Origin: Penium margaritaceum
Taxonomy: Eukaryota > Streptophyta > Zygnematophyceae > Desmidiales > Peniaceae
Direction of reading: 5' to 3'
Length of the DNA stretch: 64,000 nucleotides
Assembly: GCA_023375785.1 (NCBI GenBank)
Contig: SZWC01000548.1
Span: 114,072 to 178,071, forward strand
The notes under the pieces are model-generated. The model did no database searches and was not told where the DNA came from. It saw only the letters and a list, made by a program, of their open reading frames with translations. Of the stretch, positions 10,868 through 23,493 are shown piece after piece. The position numbers and the translations under genes are program-made. Numbering within the stretch: position 1 is the first letter of the stretch; the number at the start of each line of letters is the position of its first letter.

Positions 10868-13800
10868 ATCTCCCACTTTGCCGCAGTCAGAGTGGGCTGA
10901 GTCCACATGCCTTCATGCAGAACTGCTGCTTCTCACGGGTCACTGGCTTGGTGCAAAAATCAGTGACCTGCTTGCTGGTTGGAGTAAACTCCAGCTTGAT
11001 AGCACTTTCCTGCACCATGTGCCTGATGAAGTGATATGCGATGTCAATGTGCTTGGTGCGTGCATGGTGCTCAGGATTCTTGGCGAGTGCGATTGCGCTC
11101 TGGTTGTCGACGCGCACAGGAACTGGAACTACTACACCCCCACTCATCTCCGCCATGAGACGCTGGAGCCAAACTACTTCCTTGGCTCCAAAGCAGAGAG
11201 AGGGATGTACTCAGCTTTTGTACTCGAGGTGGCCACGACCACCTGTCGCTTGCTGCACCAGCTGATGGTACCTCCATTCATGAGAAACACATGTCCAGAG
11301 ATGGACTTGCGGGTCTCAGGATTTGAAGCCCAATCTGCATCTGTGTAGCCGATGACGCTGTTGTCGTTGCCGTTGTAGGTGATGCCGACGTCAATGGTTC
11401 CAGCAAGGTAGCGGAAGATCCGCTTCACTGCCTTCTGGTGCTCTGGTCCGGGATTAGCCATGTGCTGGCTCACAGCGCTCACAGCCTGTGCAAGATCCGG
11501 CCTGGTTGCCACCATCAGGTACATAAGACTGCCGACGGCGCTCTGGTACTTCTGCCGTTCAGCTGCATCCGCTTCCCCACTGAAGCTCACGAGGTACTGC
11601 CGCGTCTCCAGCGGCGTGCCGATGGATTTGGCCTCCGCCATGCCGAACCGCTGCAGGACGTCCTTGATGTAACGACTCTGCTGTAGCGAGAGAGAGCGTG
11701 ATTTGCGGTCACGCGTGATCTGGATGCCGAGGAAGTATGATGCCTCCCCGAGATCAGACATCTGGAAGCGCTCCTGCATGGCCTCCTTGAACTCCTACAG
11801 TGCAGACATATTGTTGGAAAGGAGGAGCATGTCATCCACGTAGACAATGATGATGAGGATCTCATGCTCATGCTGCCAGCGATACACGCTGTAGTCACAC
11901 TCGCTGCGCTCAAACCCCATGCACTGCAACGCCGCATCCAACTTCTGGTTCCAAGCACGCGACGCTTGCTTGAGGNGCGGTCACGCGTGATCTGGATGCC
12001 GAGGAAGTATGATGCCTCCCCGAGATCAGACATCTGGAAGCGCTCCTGCATGGCCTCCTTGAACTCCTGCAGTGCAGACATACTGTTGGAAAGGAGGAGT
12101 ACGTCATCCACGTAGACAATGATGATGAGTATCTCATGCTCATGCTGCCAGCAATACACGCTGTAGTCACACTTGCTGCGCTCAAACCTTATGCACTGCA
12201 ACGCCGCATCCAACTTCTGGTTCCAAGCACGCGACGCTTGCTTGAGGCCGTACAGCGACTTCTGCAGCTTGCAAACCAGGTGCTCCTGGCCATCCATGAT
12301 GAACCCCTCTGGCTGCTCCATGTAGATCTCCTCCTCCAAGTCACCAATCAAGAATGCCGTCTTGACATCCATGTGGTGAACCTCGAAGTCCTCAGCTGCT
12401 GCATAAGAGAGGAGCGTGCGCACAGAGGTAAACTTTGCAACAGGAGCAAAAGTTTCCGTGTAGTCGATGCCCTCCTGGTGTGAGTAGCCCTTGGCGACCA
12501 GTCTCGCCTTGTACTTTTCCAGGTTGCCATTTGCTCCCCGCTTCTTCTTGAATACCCACTTGCACTTGATCACCTTACGTCCAGGTGGACGCTCTGTCAG
12601 CTCCCACGTGCCGTTGTCCAGCTGCGACTGTATCTCTTGCTGCACGGCTTGCGCCTAATCTGCTGCATCCGGTGCAGTCATGGCCTCCTTGTATGACGTT
12701 GGCTCATCTGAATCTGTTGCAACTGCGACATTCATCTGTTCTGGTTTCTGCAGCATCCTGAAATGGCCGCGCTCACCAGGCTTGTAATGCACCCTAAGAG
12801 GGTACCTGCGACCTGGTGCTGGAGCGTGAGCGGGCGGCTGGCGCGGTGCTGCTGGCATAACTGCTGCTGCTGGTGGTGCTATATCTCCCTCCTCTGCTTC
12901 TGCCGGTGTGGCTGCTGTATCTACTGCATCAGACATGATTAGAGTAGAGTGATTCTCCCACTGTCACAGTAGAGGAATGATCGGGAGAGATTGGGTCAGG
13001 AAGGATTTCTGCTCCCACTGTCTCGTCAGCTGCTGGTTTCGCTGCCTCTTCACAGACAATGTTGGTGCCGATAACGTTGCTCTCGTTGAAGACGACATCC
13101 CTGGAGATGATGACGTGACCTGTATCCCTCTCGTAGAGGCCATAGACCTTGCTTGCCACGTCGTAGCCAATCATCAGCATCTGCACACTCTTTGCGTCCC
13201 ATTTCTGCCGCTTCTCCTTGGGCACGTGCATGTGCACCAGGCTGCCAAATGCTCGGAGATGACCCACGCTCGGTTTCTTGCCGAACCACGCCTCGTACGG
13301 TGTCATCTGCTCCAGCGCCGTAGTTGGACTGCGGTTCTTGATGTAGACCGCTGTGCTCACTGCTTCAGCCCAGAAGTCATAGGTGAGCCGAGCCGCGTGT
13401 AGCATGGAGTGCTACATCGTTCTGCTGCGGCAAGTACGGCGCGGTACGCTGCGCCTTGATGCCAGCTGCTGCGAGGTAGTCCTGAAACTCCTTGCTTAGG
13501 TACTCTCCTCCGTGATTGCTACGCAGCGCCTTGATCTTCTTGCCAGTCTGGTTCTCCACCATGGCCTTAAACTCCTTGAACCTGTCAAAGCATTGGTCCT
13601 TGGAAGGAAGGAAGTACACAGCAGTGTAACGGCTGAAATCATCAATGAAGGTCAGGAAATACCTAGAACCTCCAAAGCTCTGGGTCTGCATCGGTCCGCA
13701 CATGTCCGTGTGGACCAGCTCCAACACCTCCTTCGCACGCTCCCCTGCTCCAGAGAACGCCTCCTGGTGCTGCTTCCCCTCCAAACAGCCGATGCACAAC

Positions 13801-14400
13801 TGCTGCTCAAAGTTAGAGATGGTAGGCAGGTCACGCACCATCTGCTTTGCTTGAAGCTGCTGCAAGGCGCGCATGCCGATGTGGCCGTAGCGCGCATGCC
13901 AGATCTTGCCATCTGTTGCCTGCACCACTGCTGCAAGACTCTACTCACGCGGGATCTTGGTTGCCCCCAGCAGGCGGTACATGTCGCCTTCCTTCACCGA
14001 CCTGGCCAACTCCTCTCTTGTTTCCTTGTCGAGGATGTAGCCATAGTGATCGTCAAAGACGACTCGAAGTCCTGTGTTGGTGAGAGAGGACACTGAGAGA
14101 AGATTGAACGCAGCATTAGGTACGTACAGCACGCCATGGAACACTCCCACTTCAATGCCACGCGGGGTCTCCAACCACATCTCCACAATCCCAATCCCTT
14201 CAGCATACACTACCCGATCATCACCCAAAGCGATAGGACGGGGAGGGATGGACAGCAACTGCGTAAACCACTCCTTGTGGTGCGTCAGACTCTTGGTACA
14301 CCCAGAGTCTTTGTACCACGCCAGATCCACCTTCTCCTTCTGCGACATGTCAGACTTCGCCATGAAGAGGCGGTCGCGCACCTCCTTGGCCACGTTCATG
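10868..14400 (-). pseudogene. pol region of element C
   Basis: Leftward order: protease (KDSGCTKSLTHH near 14300), GAG-pre-integrase finger (about 13800-13900), integrase core (about 13370-13740), linker (12660-13080), RT (about 11760-12600), RNase H (about 10890-11450). The join mark at 11976 is followed by a second run through the RT part just before it, so the RT stretch is artificially lengthened. It is broken elsewhere in several places. The protease and integrase-finger part is well preserved. Confidence 0.88.
11976..11976. other. Single-n assembly join duplicating RT sequence
   Basis: The sequence after the n (GCGGTCACGCGTGATCTGG...) restarts at a point already present near 11705, so about 270 bp of RT occurs twice. 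The two runs are nearly identical, consistent with overlapping contigs or two merged haplotypes. Confidence 0.8.
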
Positions 14401-15323
14401 TTGCCAAAATGGCGCATGCCGGTCTTATTCTGCTGCTGCTTTTCTTGTGGAGATTGCTGCTTTTGCTGCTGCTGCTGCTCCTTCTGGTCCCTCTTGAACT
14501 TGAAACACTCTTTCTTGTAGTGTCCCTCTTTCTGGCAATAATGGCACTTGCCCTTCTTCTTGCCTCTCTGCTGCCTGGACTGCTCTTGCTGCTGGTTGCG
14601 TGAGCCCATCGCCATGAAAGCTACTTCACTGCTGCTGTTGCCGCCATTGCGTTTTGCGGCATTGCGACGCAGTTCCACCTGCACCAGGTGTGTGCAGATG
14701 AAGTCGAGGTCGAGAGTTGGCTGGCACTCCAGCGTCTCTCGCACCGTGTCGTAGCTCGTTGGGAGTCCCCTCAGCAAGAGGAGGATGAAGCGCGTCTCTT
14801 CCGAAGCGTTGCCGGCCGTTCTCAGCTGCTTCGCCAGCTCCTTTGCCCTGTCCAGGTACGCCTCCATCCCTTCACCACCCTGCATTTTCAGCGCCATCAT
14901 CTTTTCCTCCAAAAGCATGAGGAATGCATGATCCTTGCTCTCATACTTCTTGCACAACGTGTCCCACCCAAAATTTGCAGTAGCCTTGTCACTCACGTAC
15001 TGAAGATGCGGGTTGGAGATGGTGTTGACAAGTAACCTGTAGGCCTGCCTGTCCTTCTTGTTCCACTCCTCATACGTCGCCGCTGCAGTTGTAGATGAAC
15101 TTGCATCTGCTGCACCTTTCTACGGTGTCTTCCTCGCCACCACCTGCGCTGCGGTGATGCCTTTTGCCTGTGGAGGCGGAGTGCACTCGTCGCCGCTCAC
15201 CACCTCCCACAAGCCCCTCTCCTCCAAAAGGAGGCGGGTACGGATCTTCCAAAACGTGAAGTTGGCACGTCCTTCCAGCCTCTCCAAGGGCTGGGCTGCT
15301 GTTACCATGCCTGATGCTGCCAT
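14401..15323 (-). pseudogene. gag region of element C
   Basis: gag starts at the MAASGM-type ATG ending at 15323, matching the MAAAGV start in copies Q and R. It includes the EERGLWEVVSGDE stretch, the KKYESKDHAFLMLLEEKMMA stretch, and a zinc knuckle of form CHYCQKEGHYKKEC (about 14505-14550). A glutamine-rich linker (14430-14490) is shorter than in other copies. It is one of the better preserved F1 gag regions but is counted as broken. Confidence 0.87.
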
Positions 15324-15935
15324 TTTGAGCTTTGGTGATGCTCAACGCTGTCCTTGGGTGGCGGCGCTACCCCTGCTTCTGCTGCTGCTTCTGCCAGAAA
15401 TCTGTCTGACAGAAAATGGACTGTAGATACCAACAGACTTGGAATTTGGAAAGATATGCCCTCTTGAAAATTCAGCTCAAAACCTTTCAGATCGACCCAT
15501 AAAACAGGGTCATCAACAGGGGATTTCGAAAGATATGCCCTCTTGAAAACAGGGTATGCTTCTGCTCCTACTCCAACTCAGACCAGCCAGCTTGTAAACG
15601 GCGTTTCTCCCAAACTAATCAATGAAATGCAAATATTTTTGTACCAATGGAAAGCTTAGGAGAAATACTACAATTCGCATGTGCCACTTTTTAAATTTGA
15701 CAAAGAAACAAGAGAGTTATGGTCATCACAAGGCGACAGTCTTACTCATAGAGAAGAGTGTAGCCCTGGCCGACCTCGTTTTGAGCATAACTCTCAATCC
15801 GACCGTTGGATCTTTGCAATGTTGGGCTCGTTGGAAAGCTTGTCTTGCGAACGTGAATATCCAGTGGTTGATCGTCAAATTTGGTCAATGTTTCACCCTA
15901 ACCCGTCACTCTCAAAGTTACGGCCTGTGCTGGCT
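15324..15935 (-). other. Leader of element C
   Basis: About 610 bp of non-coding leader. It contains two AAAGCTT modules (near 15650 and 15832) and CAATCCGACCGTTGGATC near 15793. The primer site and LTR start are missing at the join mark 15936. Confidence 0.8.
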
Positions 15936-15936
15936 N
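15936..15936. other. Single-n assembly join
   Basis: The n links leader sequence (GTGCTGGCT) to a point ~245 bp into the F1 LTR (AACAATCAGGC), the same LTR point where the 10351 gap ends. The primer site and LTR start are skipped. Confidence 0.8.
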
Positions 15937-16450
15937 AACAATCAGGCTGACCAGTCACACACGACCTAGAGAGCTAGAGAATGCTCTCATGGCACACTCC
16001 TAGTGGTCACATCACCCACAAACCCATGGAGAATCGCCATGTGTCCATGGCTAGCACACAAGGATCTCACCTCACCTAAAAAGTAAGGAGAGGTACCTTC
16101 ATCCTAGTCAGCACACTCTGACAAGGCAATCCTAAGACCAAGAACCTTTTTGGATATTTCTCCCATCAGGTCTTGACCCTGGATTTCTTGCCTTTTTCTT
16201 TTCTCAGGCTAAGGCATGGAGCCATCGCCCATGGCCACCCAGACCTCGACGGTCCATGACCCCCGAAACTTCGAAAATTCATATCTCCCAATCCGACCAT
16301 TGGATTGGCCTGAAACTTGGACCGTAGATAATTTGCCACCTGATCTTACCAATGGTGAAGAAGGGTTGACGATCGGAGCAGGCATCTGGATGTTTCCTGG
16401 AACTTGCTCCTGTGGACCTGAAATTGAGCCGGATGGCTCCTTTCCCAACA
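15937..16450 (-). repeat. Element C 5' LTR, partial
   Basis: The last ~514 bp of the F1 LTR, ending TTTCCCAACA, followed by target duplication GCAAT (16451-16455) and F2 LTR sequence (GATATGTATCGG). Confidence 0.9.
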
Positions 16451-16455
16451 GCAAT

Positions 16456-17195
16456 GATATGTATCGGCAAGTTTTGAACCAACAGGATGTGTGGTCTGGC
16501 AGACGAGGCGAGAGTACGAGTATGAGCTCCTCTCGACTCCGAGGCTGTTGACCTGGCAAGGACCAAGGAACTGCTGAAGATATTCCTCTTTCCAAAGATG
16601 GACTCTGTGGTCAGGCATCCTGCAAGGGCGTTTTGGATTGATCCGCGTCGTCGCTGAATCGAGAGGTGCGGCCGGTCCATCATCGTGAGACAAATACCCG
16701 AGCCAGATCGATGGTCATGTAGAATTATCGCAGATCCGGATGATCTCGTCCGTGGATCGCTCTAAGGGCGCTGGGCATCCGCTAACCTCCGTCTGGCGAT
16801 GATCGGGGATCATCGAGCGATGTCTGGAAGATCTTGTGAAGACACAAGGAGACTGAACTGCATCAACACTTGTACTTTTCTGCTTGTAGCTAGTGTAGAC
16901 AGATAAATAGCTGTAGGTTTGTATTTCTTATTACTTCGTCTGTGTGTAACTATTTTATACAAGCTTGGTACCGTCAGAAAGGTTGTGAGACGAGTCGTGT
17001 ATCTATGCCTTCAGTTCATACTCTTGAATCGCACAGTCAGTGACATTGCCAAGGCAAGAGTGCTTGTGTGTGTGTAAGCGCTTATTCCTAACTGAGAGCT
17101 CATCACCATTAAATTTAGCACAGTACCAGAGAGTTGAACTACCGGAGTACCTCACCTGAAGATTCCTAAAGATTCTGCTTATGTTAAATCCAACA
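16456..17195 (+). repeat. Element E 5' LTR, second part
   Basis: It matches 22756-23493 of the 3' LTR (GATATGTATCGGCAAG... to AAATCCAACA). Together with 9595-9859 it gives a ~1.0-kb LTR with TGTTGG...CCAACA ends. Confidence 0.88.
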
Positions 17196-17197
17196 TT

Positions 17198-17209
17198 TGC
17201 TATCAGAGC
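17198..17209 (+). other. Primer binding site of element E
   Basis: TGCTATCAGAGC lies two bases after the LTR end CCAACA. It differs by one base from the initiator-Met site TGGTATCAGAGC of the other families. Confidence 0.8.
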
Positions 17210-17236
17210 AGGTGGCATCTTCAGATCTACGCAACT

Positions 17237-18342
17237 ATGGCGGCAACAATCAACAATGGAGATCATTTCAAAGTGGCACCGTCTTACGGCGATGTCTACG
17301 ATACCTTCGCCTTCAACATTGAGATTGTATTCCTAGACAAGGGCCTATGGGGCATTGTCTGCGATCCCTCTACTGACACATTACCTGCGAGAGCGTCACC
17401 TGAAGAACAAGTCAGCTGGAAGCGACGCTATGACCAGGCCTTCTCAATTCTGGCGCTGAATCTAACAGAGTGACTCAAGTTCATCATCAAAGGAAACAAT
17501 CCAACCAACTGTCCAAGGAAAGTCTAGAAGGCCATGAACAGCCGCTATGAAAGGACGAGCAATGTTGAGTTGGGAAGTCTACTGACAGGGTCCATATACA
17601 GCAATTGGAAGAAGGAACACGCGTGGAAGACCATGTGTCCCACCTCAAACACCTGGCCAGCCGTATTTCATCGATGGGAGAAGTCATCTCTGAAAGAGTT
17701 TTGGTACTAATCCTTTTTCGTAGACTACCTGCCAGATTCAAAGATATCATCAACCGACTTCAGACTTTCCAGAAACAAGGGAAGACCTTTGATGCCCAAC
17801 TTGCTGAGCCCTGGACAACATTACAGCAAGCTATCATGGCACAAGGAAGAGCTACAAGTGGGGAACCTGGTATCGCCGCTGAAGCAGCACCACCAGCAGC
17901 ACCAGCGCCACTTGGAAGTCAACCATATTCTCTGACTCTGGAGAAGGCTGTCGAAGAACTCATGATGGTTGAAGAACAGTATTTCAAAGACAACGGAGGT
18001 GAAACCGGCCTTGTGAACAAATACAAAGGACAAAGGACAAAGAAATTTGGAGCTTATAGAAACGGCAGCCAGGGATCTCTTACATATTTCAACAGCAGAG
18101 ATCAACCAATCCCGCATTCACCACGGGGCTTTGTTCCACCGACTGATCGAGTGTGCTGGACATGCAAGCAGAAGGGACATATTGCCGTGGACTGCCCTAA
18201 ACGACGTCCATACTTCACTCAGCATTATGGACGTCTACGACCCCATCAAGAAATGCTTACCACCTACATGTCCACTATGGCTGCTTTCCTTACAGGGTCC
18301 ACCAAAGCACTGGAGTCATCAGACGAAGAAGAATATTTCTAG
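17237..18342 (+). pseudogene. gag region of element E
   Basis: It starts with ATG (MAATINNGDHF...) 41 bases after the LTR. A conserved gag stretch FAFNIEIVFLDKGLWGIVCD is near the N-terminus, followed by HLKHLASRISSMGEVISERV and a zinc knuckle CWTCKQKGHIAVDC near 18157-18198. The same landmarks occur in F3 gag, so F2 and F3 are sister families. It is broken. Confidence 0.85.
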
Positions 18343-18384
18343 CTAAATCTTCTACCTGAAGGATCAATCCTATCTGACAAAGAC

Positions 18385-21300
18385 ATGTCAGCCTTGCAGC
18401 CAGAGCATCCAATCTATGGTTCAGCAACAGAAGAGATAGCACATCACACCCTGACAGAAGAAGAATTTGTGAACGAAGAGTTGGCCATGTGCTCCATCGA
18501 CAGTGCCCTTCTTCTAGCCGCCAACATTCTGGCATGGATCATGGACTCTGGCTGTACGAAGCATATGACCTGTAAGAAGGACTGGTTTATCAACTTCAAA
18601 CATTTTCTGACGCCACGAGAAGTTCGCCTTGGTGATGGAAGGACTATCCCTGCCTACGGGCAAGGAACAGTCAAGCTCGGTATCAAGTGCAATGGGAAGT
18701 CAGCCATAAGGACCTTCGAGGATGTACTCTGCATGCCAGACCTTGCAGCCAATCTTCTCTCAGTCACAATGCTCAACGACAAAGGCTTGAAAGCTGTGTT
18801 TGACACTAATAAGAACTGCAAGGTGTACAGCCAGACATCCCAAATGGCAGCAGTGGCCACTCGCATGGGCAACCTGACTGTCCTTAACACCAGCGAACCC
18901 TCAAGACCAAGAAACACAAGAGATGGCATTTGTCGCCTCTTCATCTACATCAGCTAAAACAATGACTCCATCCACCACGACAAAACTTTGGTACAAGCGA
19001 CTGGCAAACGTCAGCTATCCTACTCTAACCAAAATGGCTGCATATTGTGTTGCGCACGACCTACCAGACAGCCTGTTGTAAGACCGAGAAGCACCCATGT
19101 GTGAAGGCTGTATCATAGGCAAACAACACAGAGCGTATTTTCACTCACTTCCGTCACATGGGACTCACGAGTGCCTAGAACTCGTGCATATGGATGTGTG
19201 CTACATCAAGGAAGGATCCCTCTCCAACAAATACTACTTTCTTGTCATCTTCGATGACTATACGCATATGGTCTGGACCCGGATTCTTTATTTCAAGTCT
19301 GACTTTATTAAAGAGATCAAAACCTGGGTTCAACAGGTTGAAATCGAGACTAGCCTGACAATCAAGAAGATGTGAACTGACAACGGGACAGAATTTGTCA
19401 ATCGCAAACTCAAAGCCTTCTACGATGAAAGAGGTATCCAATACCAAACTACAGTGCCATATACTCCACAACAGAATGGCAAAGCAGAGAGGATGAATCA
19501 GACCCTTCTCAAAAGAGTCCGGACTATGCTTCATACAGCCGGCCTCTCATCCGCGTTTTGGGCTGAAGCTCTCCACACCGCAGCATATATCACAAACTGT
19601 CTCCCCACAACTAAGCTGCCTGCAGGTGCATCCACACCCTATGAAGCATGGACCGGGAACAAGCCTCATCGGGGACACATTTGTATCTTCGGATGTACAG
19701 CGCATGCTTGGATTCGTCTAGAAGAGCGCTCCAAACTGGATCCACGACCCAAAGTCTGTATCCTTCCTGGATACGAGACATGGGACATCTACCAATTCTG
19801 GGATCCAGAGTCCAAACGCGTGATTCGGAGCAGGCAGTCCAACTTTGACGAAAGTTTCTTCAACCGAGCACGAGATACAATACCACCAGCAGTCACGCCT
19901 ATCATCTATATTGAAACAACACCACCACCTTTGCAAAAGTTCTCCGTTGATCCAACATCTGACGACCACGCTGGTGTCCTCCCTCCTGTGGTTCTAGAGG
20001 AATATCGTCATGCTCTCGCTGCCTCATAGAAGGATGTCTCCAGCACTCGGTCACAATCATGACTACGGCGGTTAGCTAGACTCACCAGACCGCCGACATT
20101 CCTTCAGCTTGGTTTTCTAGTCCATAACCGAGCTCTCTACAGACGACGACCTTGACCACACAGCACTACTCACACAAGTGGTGGATCCCACTAGCTTCAA
20201 AGATGCTATGCGCCACCCAGATGCAGACCAATGGCGTCAAACAACTCAAGATGAGCTTTCTCAGCTTCAAAAAGAGCATACATGGGATGTGGTTCTTCGA
20301 CCATCCAACACACCCATTGTCACATGTAAGTGGGTCTTCAAGACCAAGCTGACCAGTATAGGTACACTTGATCGCGACAAGGCACGCCTTGTTGCACGGG
20401 GGTTCAACCAAGTTCTTGGAGTAAACTACTAAGACACTTTTGCACCGATGGCCAAGTACTCATCCATCAGGGTGATCCTCTCTCTAGCCGCTAACAACAA
20501 ATGGCATCTCCATCAAATGGATGTTAAAACTGCTTTCCTCAACGGTGATCTCAAAGAAATTATCTTCATGACTCAACCACAAGGCTTTGTATCCCCAGAT
20601 CACCCCGATCATGTCTGCAAGCTCCACAGATCTCTGTATGGGCTAAAGCAAGCTCCATGATAGTGGAACCTGAAGATCCACTAATTCTTCTTGGTCGAAG
20701 GTCTCCAACGCCTGCACTCTGACCACTCTGTGTACTTCCGTGGAGGGTCTAATCTTCTCGGTGTTATTCTCTATGTGGACAACCTTATCCTCTTGGGACC
20801 GTCCCTCTCTGTTCTGGATACTCTCAAACAGTAGCTCTCTTGCCGATTTGAGATGACGGACATGGGACCTCTCAAATACTACCTTGGGATTCAAATCACT
20901 CATGACGTCCTACACGTTCACGTATAACTAACCCAGGCCACTTATGCTCAACGTATGGCAGATAAGTTCGGGCTTGATACATCCACTCTTCAAGCCACCC
21001 CGCTCTCCAAGGATCATGGCCTTATTAAACCAGTCACGGCAGCTACACCTTTGACCTCCTTGGAAGATGCCGAAGCTTTTCCGCGTATGGTGGGCTCCCT
21101 GATGTACGCTTCCGTGGCTACCAAACCTGACCTCTCCTTTAGTATTGGCCTCCTCAGTCAAGGCTGTCAGCGCCCCACTGCTGCTCACATCGTGGCTGCC
21201 AAGCGTAGCATTTGCTATCTCCGCGGGTCTGCTACTCTGGCTATCCGCTATGCCTCTGGCAACAATGTTCTCCAGGGCTTCTACGAAACTGACCTCTCTA

Positions 21301-21720
21301 GTGATCATACCACCAGCCACTCCACCTCTGGGTACGTCTTTCTCCTCAACGGTAGACCGGTCAGCTGGCGCAAGAAGAAGCAGTCTGTGGTCGCTCTCTC
21401 CTCAACTGAAACTGAATATATTGCTAAAAGCAAATGCATAAGAGAGACGGTTTGGCTTTGTATGCTTCTGAGCAAGCTTGGATTTGATCAACTTGAGCCT
21501 ACGTCCATCCACTATGACAACGAAGGGGCTATCGCCCTTTCCGAGGATCCCGTTCTCCATGACCGCACCAAGCACGTCCATCGATAGTACCACTACGTTC
21601 GCGACGTTGTTGCAGAAGGCGAAGTTGTCATGCACTATCTTCCCACAGTCAACCAAACTGCTGACATCTTCACCAAAGCCCTTTCTGCTGACCATCACGC
21701 TCATCTATGTGCCCACTTGG
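18385..21720 (+). pseudogene. pol region of element E
   Basis: Order on the plus strand: protease with WIMDSGCTKHMTC (about 18535-18580), GAG-pre-integrase finger with WYKRLANVSYPTL and CEGCIIGKQH (about 18990-19130), integrase core with NGTEFVN and PYTPQQNGKAERMNQT (about 19190-19600). These are followed by RT with MDVKTAFLNGDL and SLYGLKQAP (about 20180-20880) and RNase H with LNGRPVSWRKKKQSVVALSS (about 21240-21700). It is decayed, with several breaks. Confidence 0.87.
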
Positions 21721-22495
21721 GCCTTCTCTCCTCGTCCTGACTCCTCTCGGCGCTGTCTTCTTTCTTCTTTGTTCTTCACTGCTGCCGCTCGTTCTTGGCT
21801 CTCTCTTTCCGTCCTCCCCATATAAGGCGTTTGGACGGACAGAGATTGTCTTCGGTGGAACCGTCATCGCTTCCCGCTTTAGTGCCCCCCACATGAGGCG
21901 TTGGCACGGACACGGGTTGCGTGCGACCGTTTTCTTCATCTCCTCTTGTTTTTTGCCTGCCGTCGTTCTCTCTCTCCCTGCGCTTTGCTTTCCTCTCGCG
22001 CCTCGGTCCTCGAATAACGCCAATTCCCTATCCTCCTGTCGTATTCGCTGCTGGACCCACGCCGCTCCAAACTGCAATTTCTCTCTGTCCATATTCTGCT
22101 CGTTCACTCTTCTCTTTCAGACCTCCATGGGTGGGCTACCCCCTGTTCAGCTCACCCTACGGGCCGGATGCGCAAAAGGGGCCCACTCCCCCAAGTACGG
22201 GCAGGGTGTGCTGTTAGGTCCTATCTCTCAGCCGTCGGGGCGTTGCCCGGGCTAAAATGTTCTCACCGGCCCACTGTATACCCTGTGTCTTGCTGCTCCG
22301 GACTTCTCTCCTTTTCTCTCTCAGTGAGGCTCGGTTGTCCCAGGGGAGGATTTCTTTTGCCGTGCATTCCCGTTCCTCACCCTGTTCTTTTTTTTGTCGC
22401 TCCCATCCTCCCAGCTCCCTTCTCGCGGGGGGGCTTCTTTTCTTTTTCCACTTGTCGGCTCCAACTTCATCAGCGCTAGATCGACAAGAGGGGAA
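21721..22495 (+). other. Post-pol region of element E with repeated motif and polypurine-tract hairpin
   Basis: About 775 bp of pyrimidine-rich, GC-rich sequence between RNase H and the 3' LTR. A ~23-bp motif recurs at about 21815 (CCATATAAGGCGTTTGGACG) and 21887 (CCCACATGAGGCGTTGGCAC). A block of ~105 bp around them is shared with F3 element F. CTTGTCG (22451-22457) pairs with CGACAAG (22482-22488), which abuts the polypurine tract AGAGGGGAA before the LTR. Open frames here show no known domain, signal peptide or membrane segment. Confidence 0.65.
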
Positions 22496-23493
22496 TGTTG
22501 GAAAAAGGACAACCGTCAGATCATCTTGATCACTGATCTCCTGGGCTCGGCACAACATTAACAAAAAGGAAACATAAGAGGGCCAAGAGTGAGATCGTCA
22601 TCTCTTTTTCAACCCTCCTGTCTATCGTCTATGACGGGGCATGGTATGGCTGTGGACAGGCCTTTTTAGGCATCCGACTAATCCATCCATCCGCGGTCCT
22701 ACTCCCTCTACTCATCCTCTGGGGAGCTGATGGAATAACTCTACCAGCATTGATATGTATCGGCAAGTTTTGAACCAACAGGATGTGTGGTCCAGCAGAC
22801 GAGGCGAGAGTGCGAGCGTGAGCTCCTCTCGACTCTGAGGCTGCTAACCTGGCAAGGACCAAGGAACCGTTGAAAAGATTCCTCTTTCCATAGATGGATC
22901 CTGTGGTCAGGCATCCTACGAGGGCGTTTGGGATTGATCGGCGCCGTCGCTGAATCGAGAGGTACGGTCGGTCCATCATCGTGAGACAAATGCCCGAGCC
23001 GGATCGATGGTCATGAAGAAGCTACCGTAGATCCGGACGATCTTGTCTGTGGATCGCACCGAGGGCGCTGGGCATCCGCCAACCTCGGTCTGCCGATGAT
23101 CGGGGATCATCGATTGGTGTTCGGAAGATCCTGTGTAGACACAAGGAGACCGGACTACGTCAACACTTTGTACTTTTCTGATTGTAGCTAGTGTAGACAG
23201 ATAAGTGGCTGTAGGTTTGTATTTCTTATTACTTCGTCTATGTGTAACCATTTTGAACAAGTTTGGTACCGTTGGAAAGCTTGTGAGACGAGTCGTGTAT
23301 CTATGCCTTCAGTTCATACTCTTGAATTGCACAGTCAGTGACATTACCAAGACAAGAGCGCCTATGTGTGTGTAAGCGGTTATTCCTAACTAAGAGGTCA
23401 TCACCAACGAATTCAACACAGTCCCAGAGAGTTGAAGTACCGGAGTACCTCACCTGAAGATTCCAAAAAATTCTGCTTATATAAAATCCAACA
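22496..23493 (+). repeat. Element E 3' LTR
   Basis: 998 bp, TGTTGGAAAAAGG... to AAATCCAACA, uninterrupted. It contains CGTTGGAAAGCTTGTGAGAC near 23269, a module shared with the F3 LTR. Confidence 0.88.

Larger units (their letters stand above)
9860..16450 (-). mobile_element. F1 copia element C, inside the F2 5' LTR
   Basis: A minus-strand F1 element with LTRs at both ends and a perfect 5-bp target duplication GCAAT (9855-9859; 16451-16455) in F2 LTR sequence. Both LTRs are affected by assembly gaps (N run 10112-10351; n at 15936), and a third join at 11976 repeats part of RT. The coding part is broken in about half a dozen places. Its left flank is a near copy of that of element A. Confidence 0.9.
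16456..23493 (+). mobile_element. F2 copia element E (main part; LTR start at 9595-9859)
   Basis: A plus-strand copia element: 5' LTR (9595-9859 plus 16456-17195), primer site, gag (17237-), pol (18385-21720), an unusual ~775-bp post-pol stretch, a polypurine tract, and a 3' LTR (22496-23493). It inserted into element B's LTR with approximate duplication CTACA/GTACA. The first ~255 bp of the two LTRs differ by about 12%, so it is old. The coding part has roughly ten breaks. Confidence 0.88.

Noticed and set aside
21707-22255. Plus-strand open frame of 182 codons in element E after pol
   Set aside because: Composition-driven (pyrimidine-rich), no recognisable domain and not clearly conserved in frame with F3. 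Kept only as a conserved nucleotide block.
16456-23493. Treating 16456-17195 and 22756-23493 as a separate LTR family of ~740 bp
   Set aside because: The 5' copy only looks short because element C split it at GCAAT. With 9595-9859 it equals the ~1.0-kb 3' LTR with TGTTGG...CCAACA ends.
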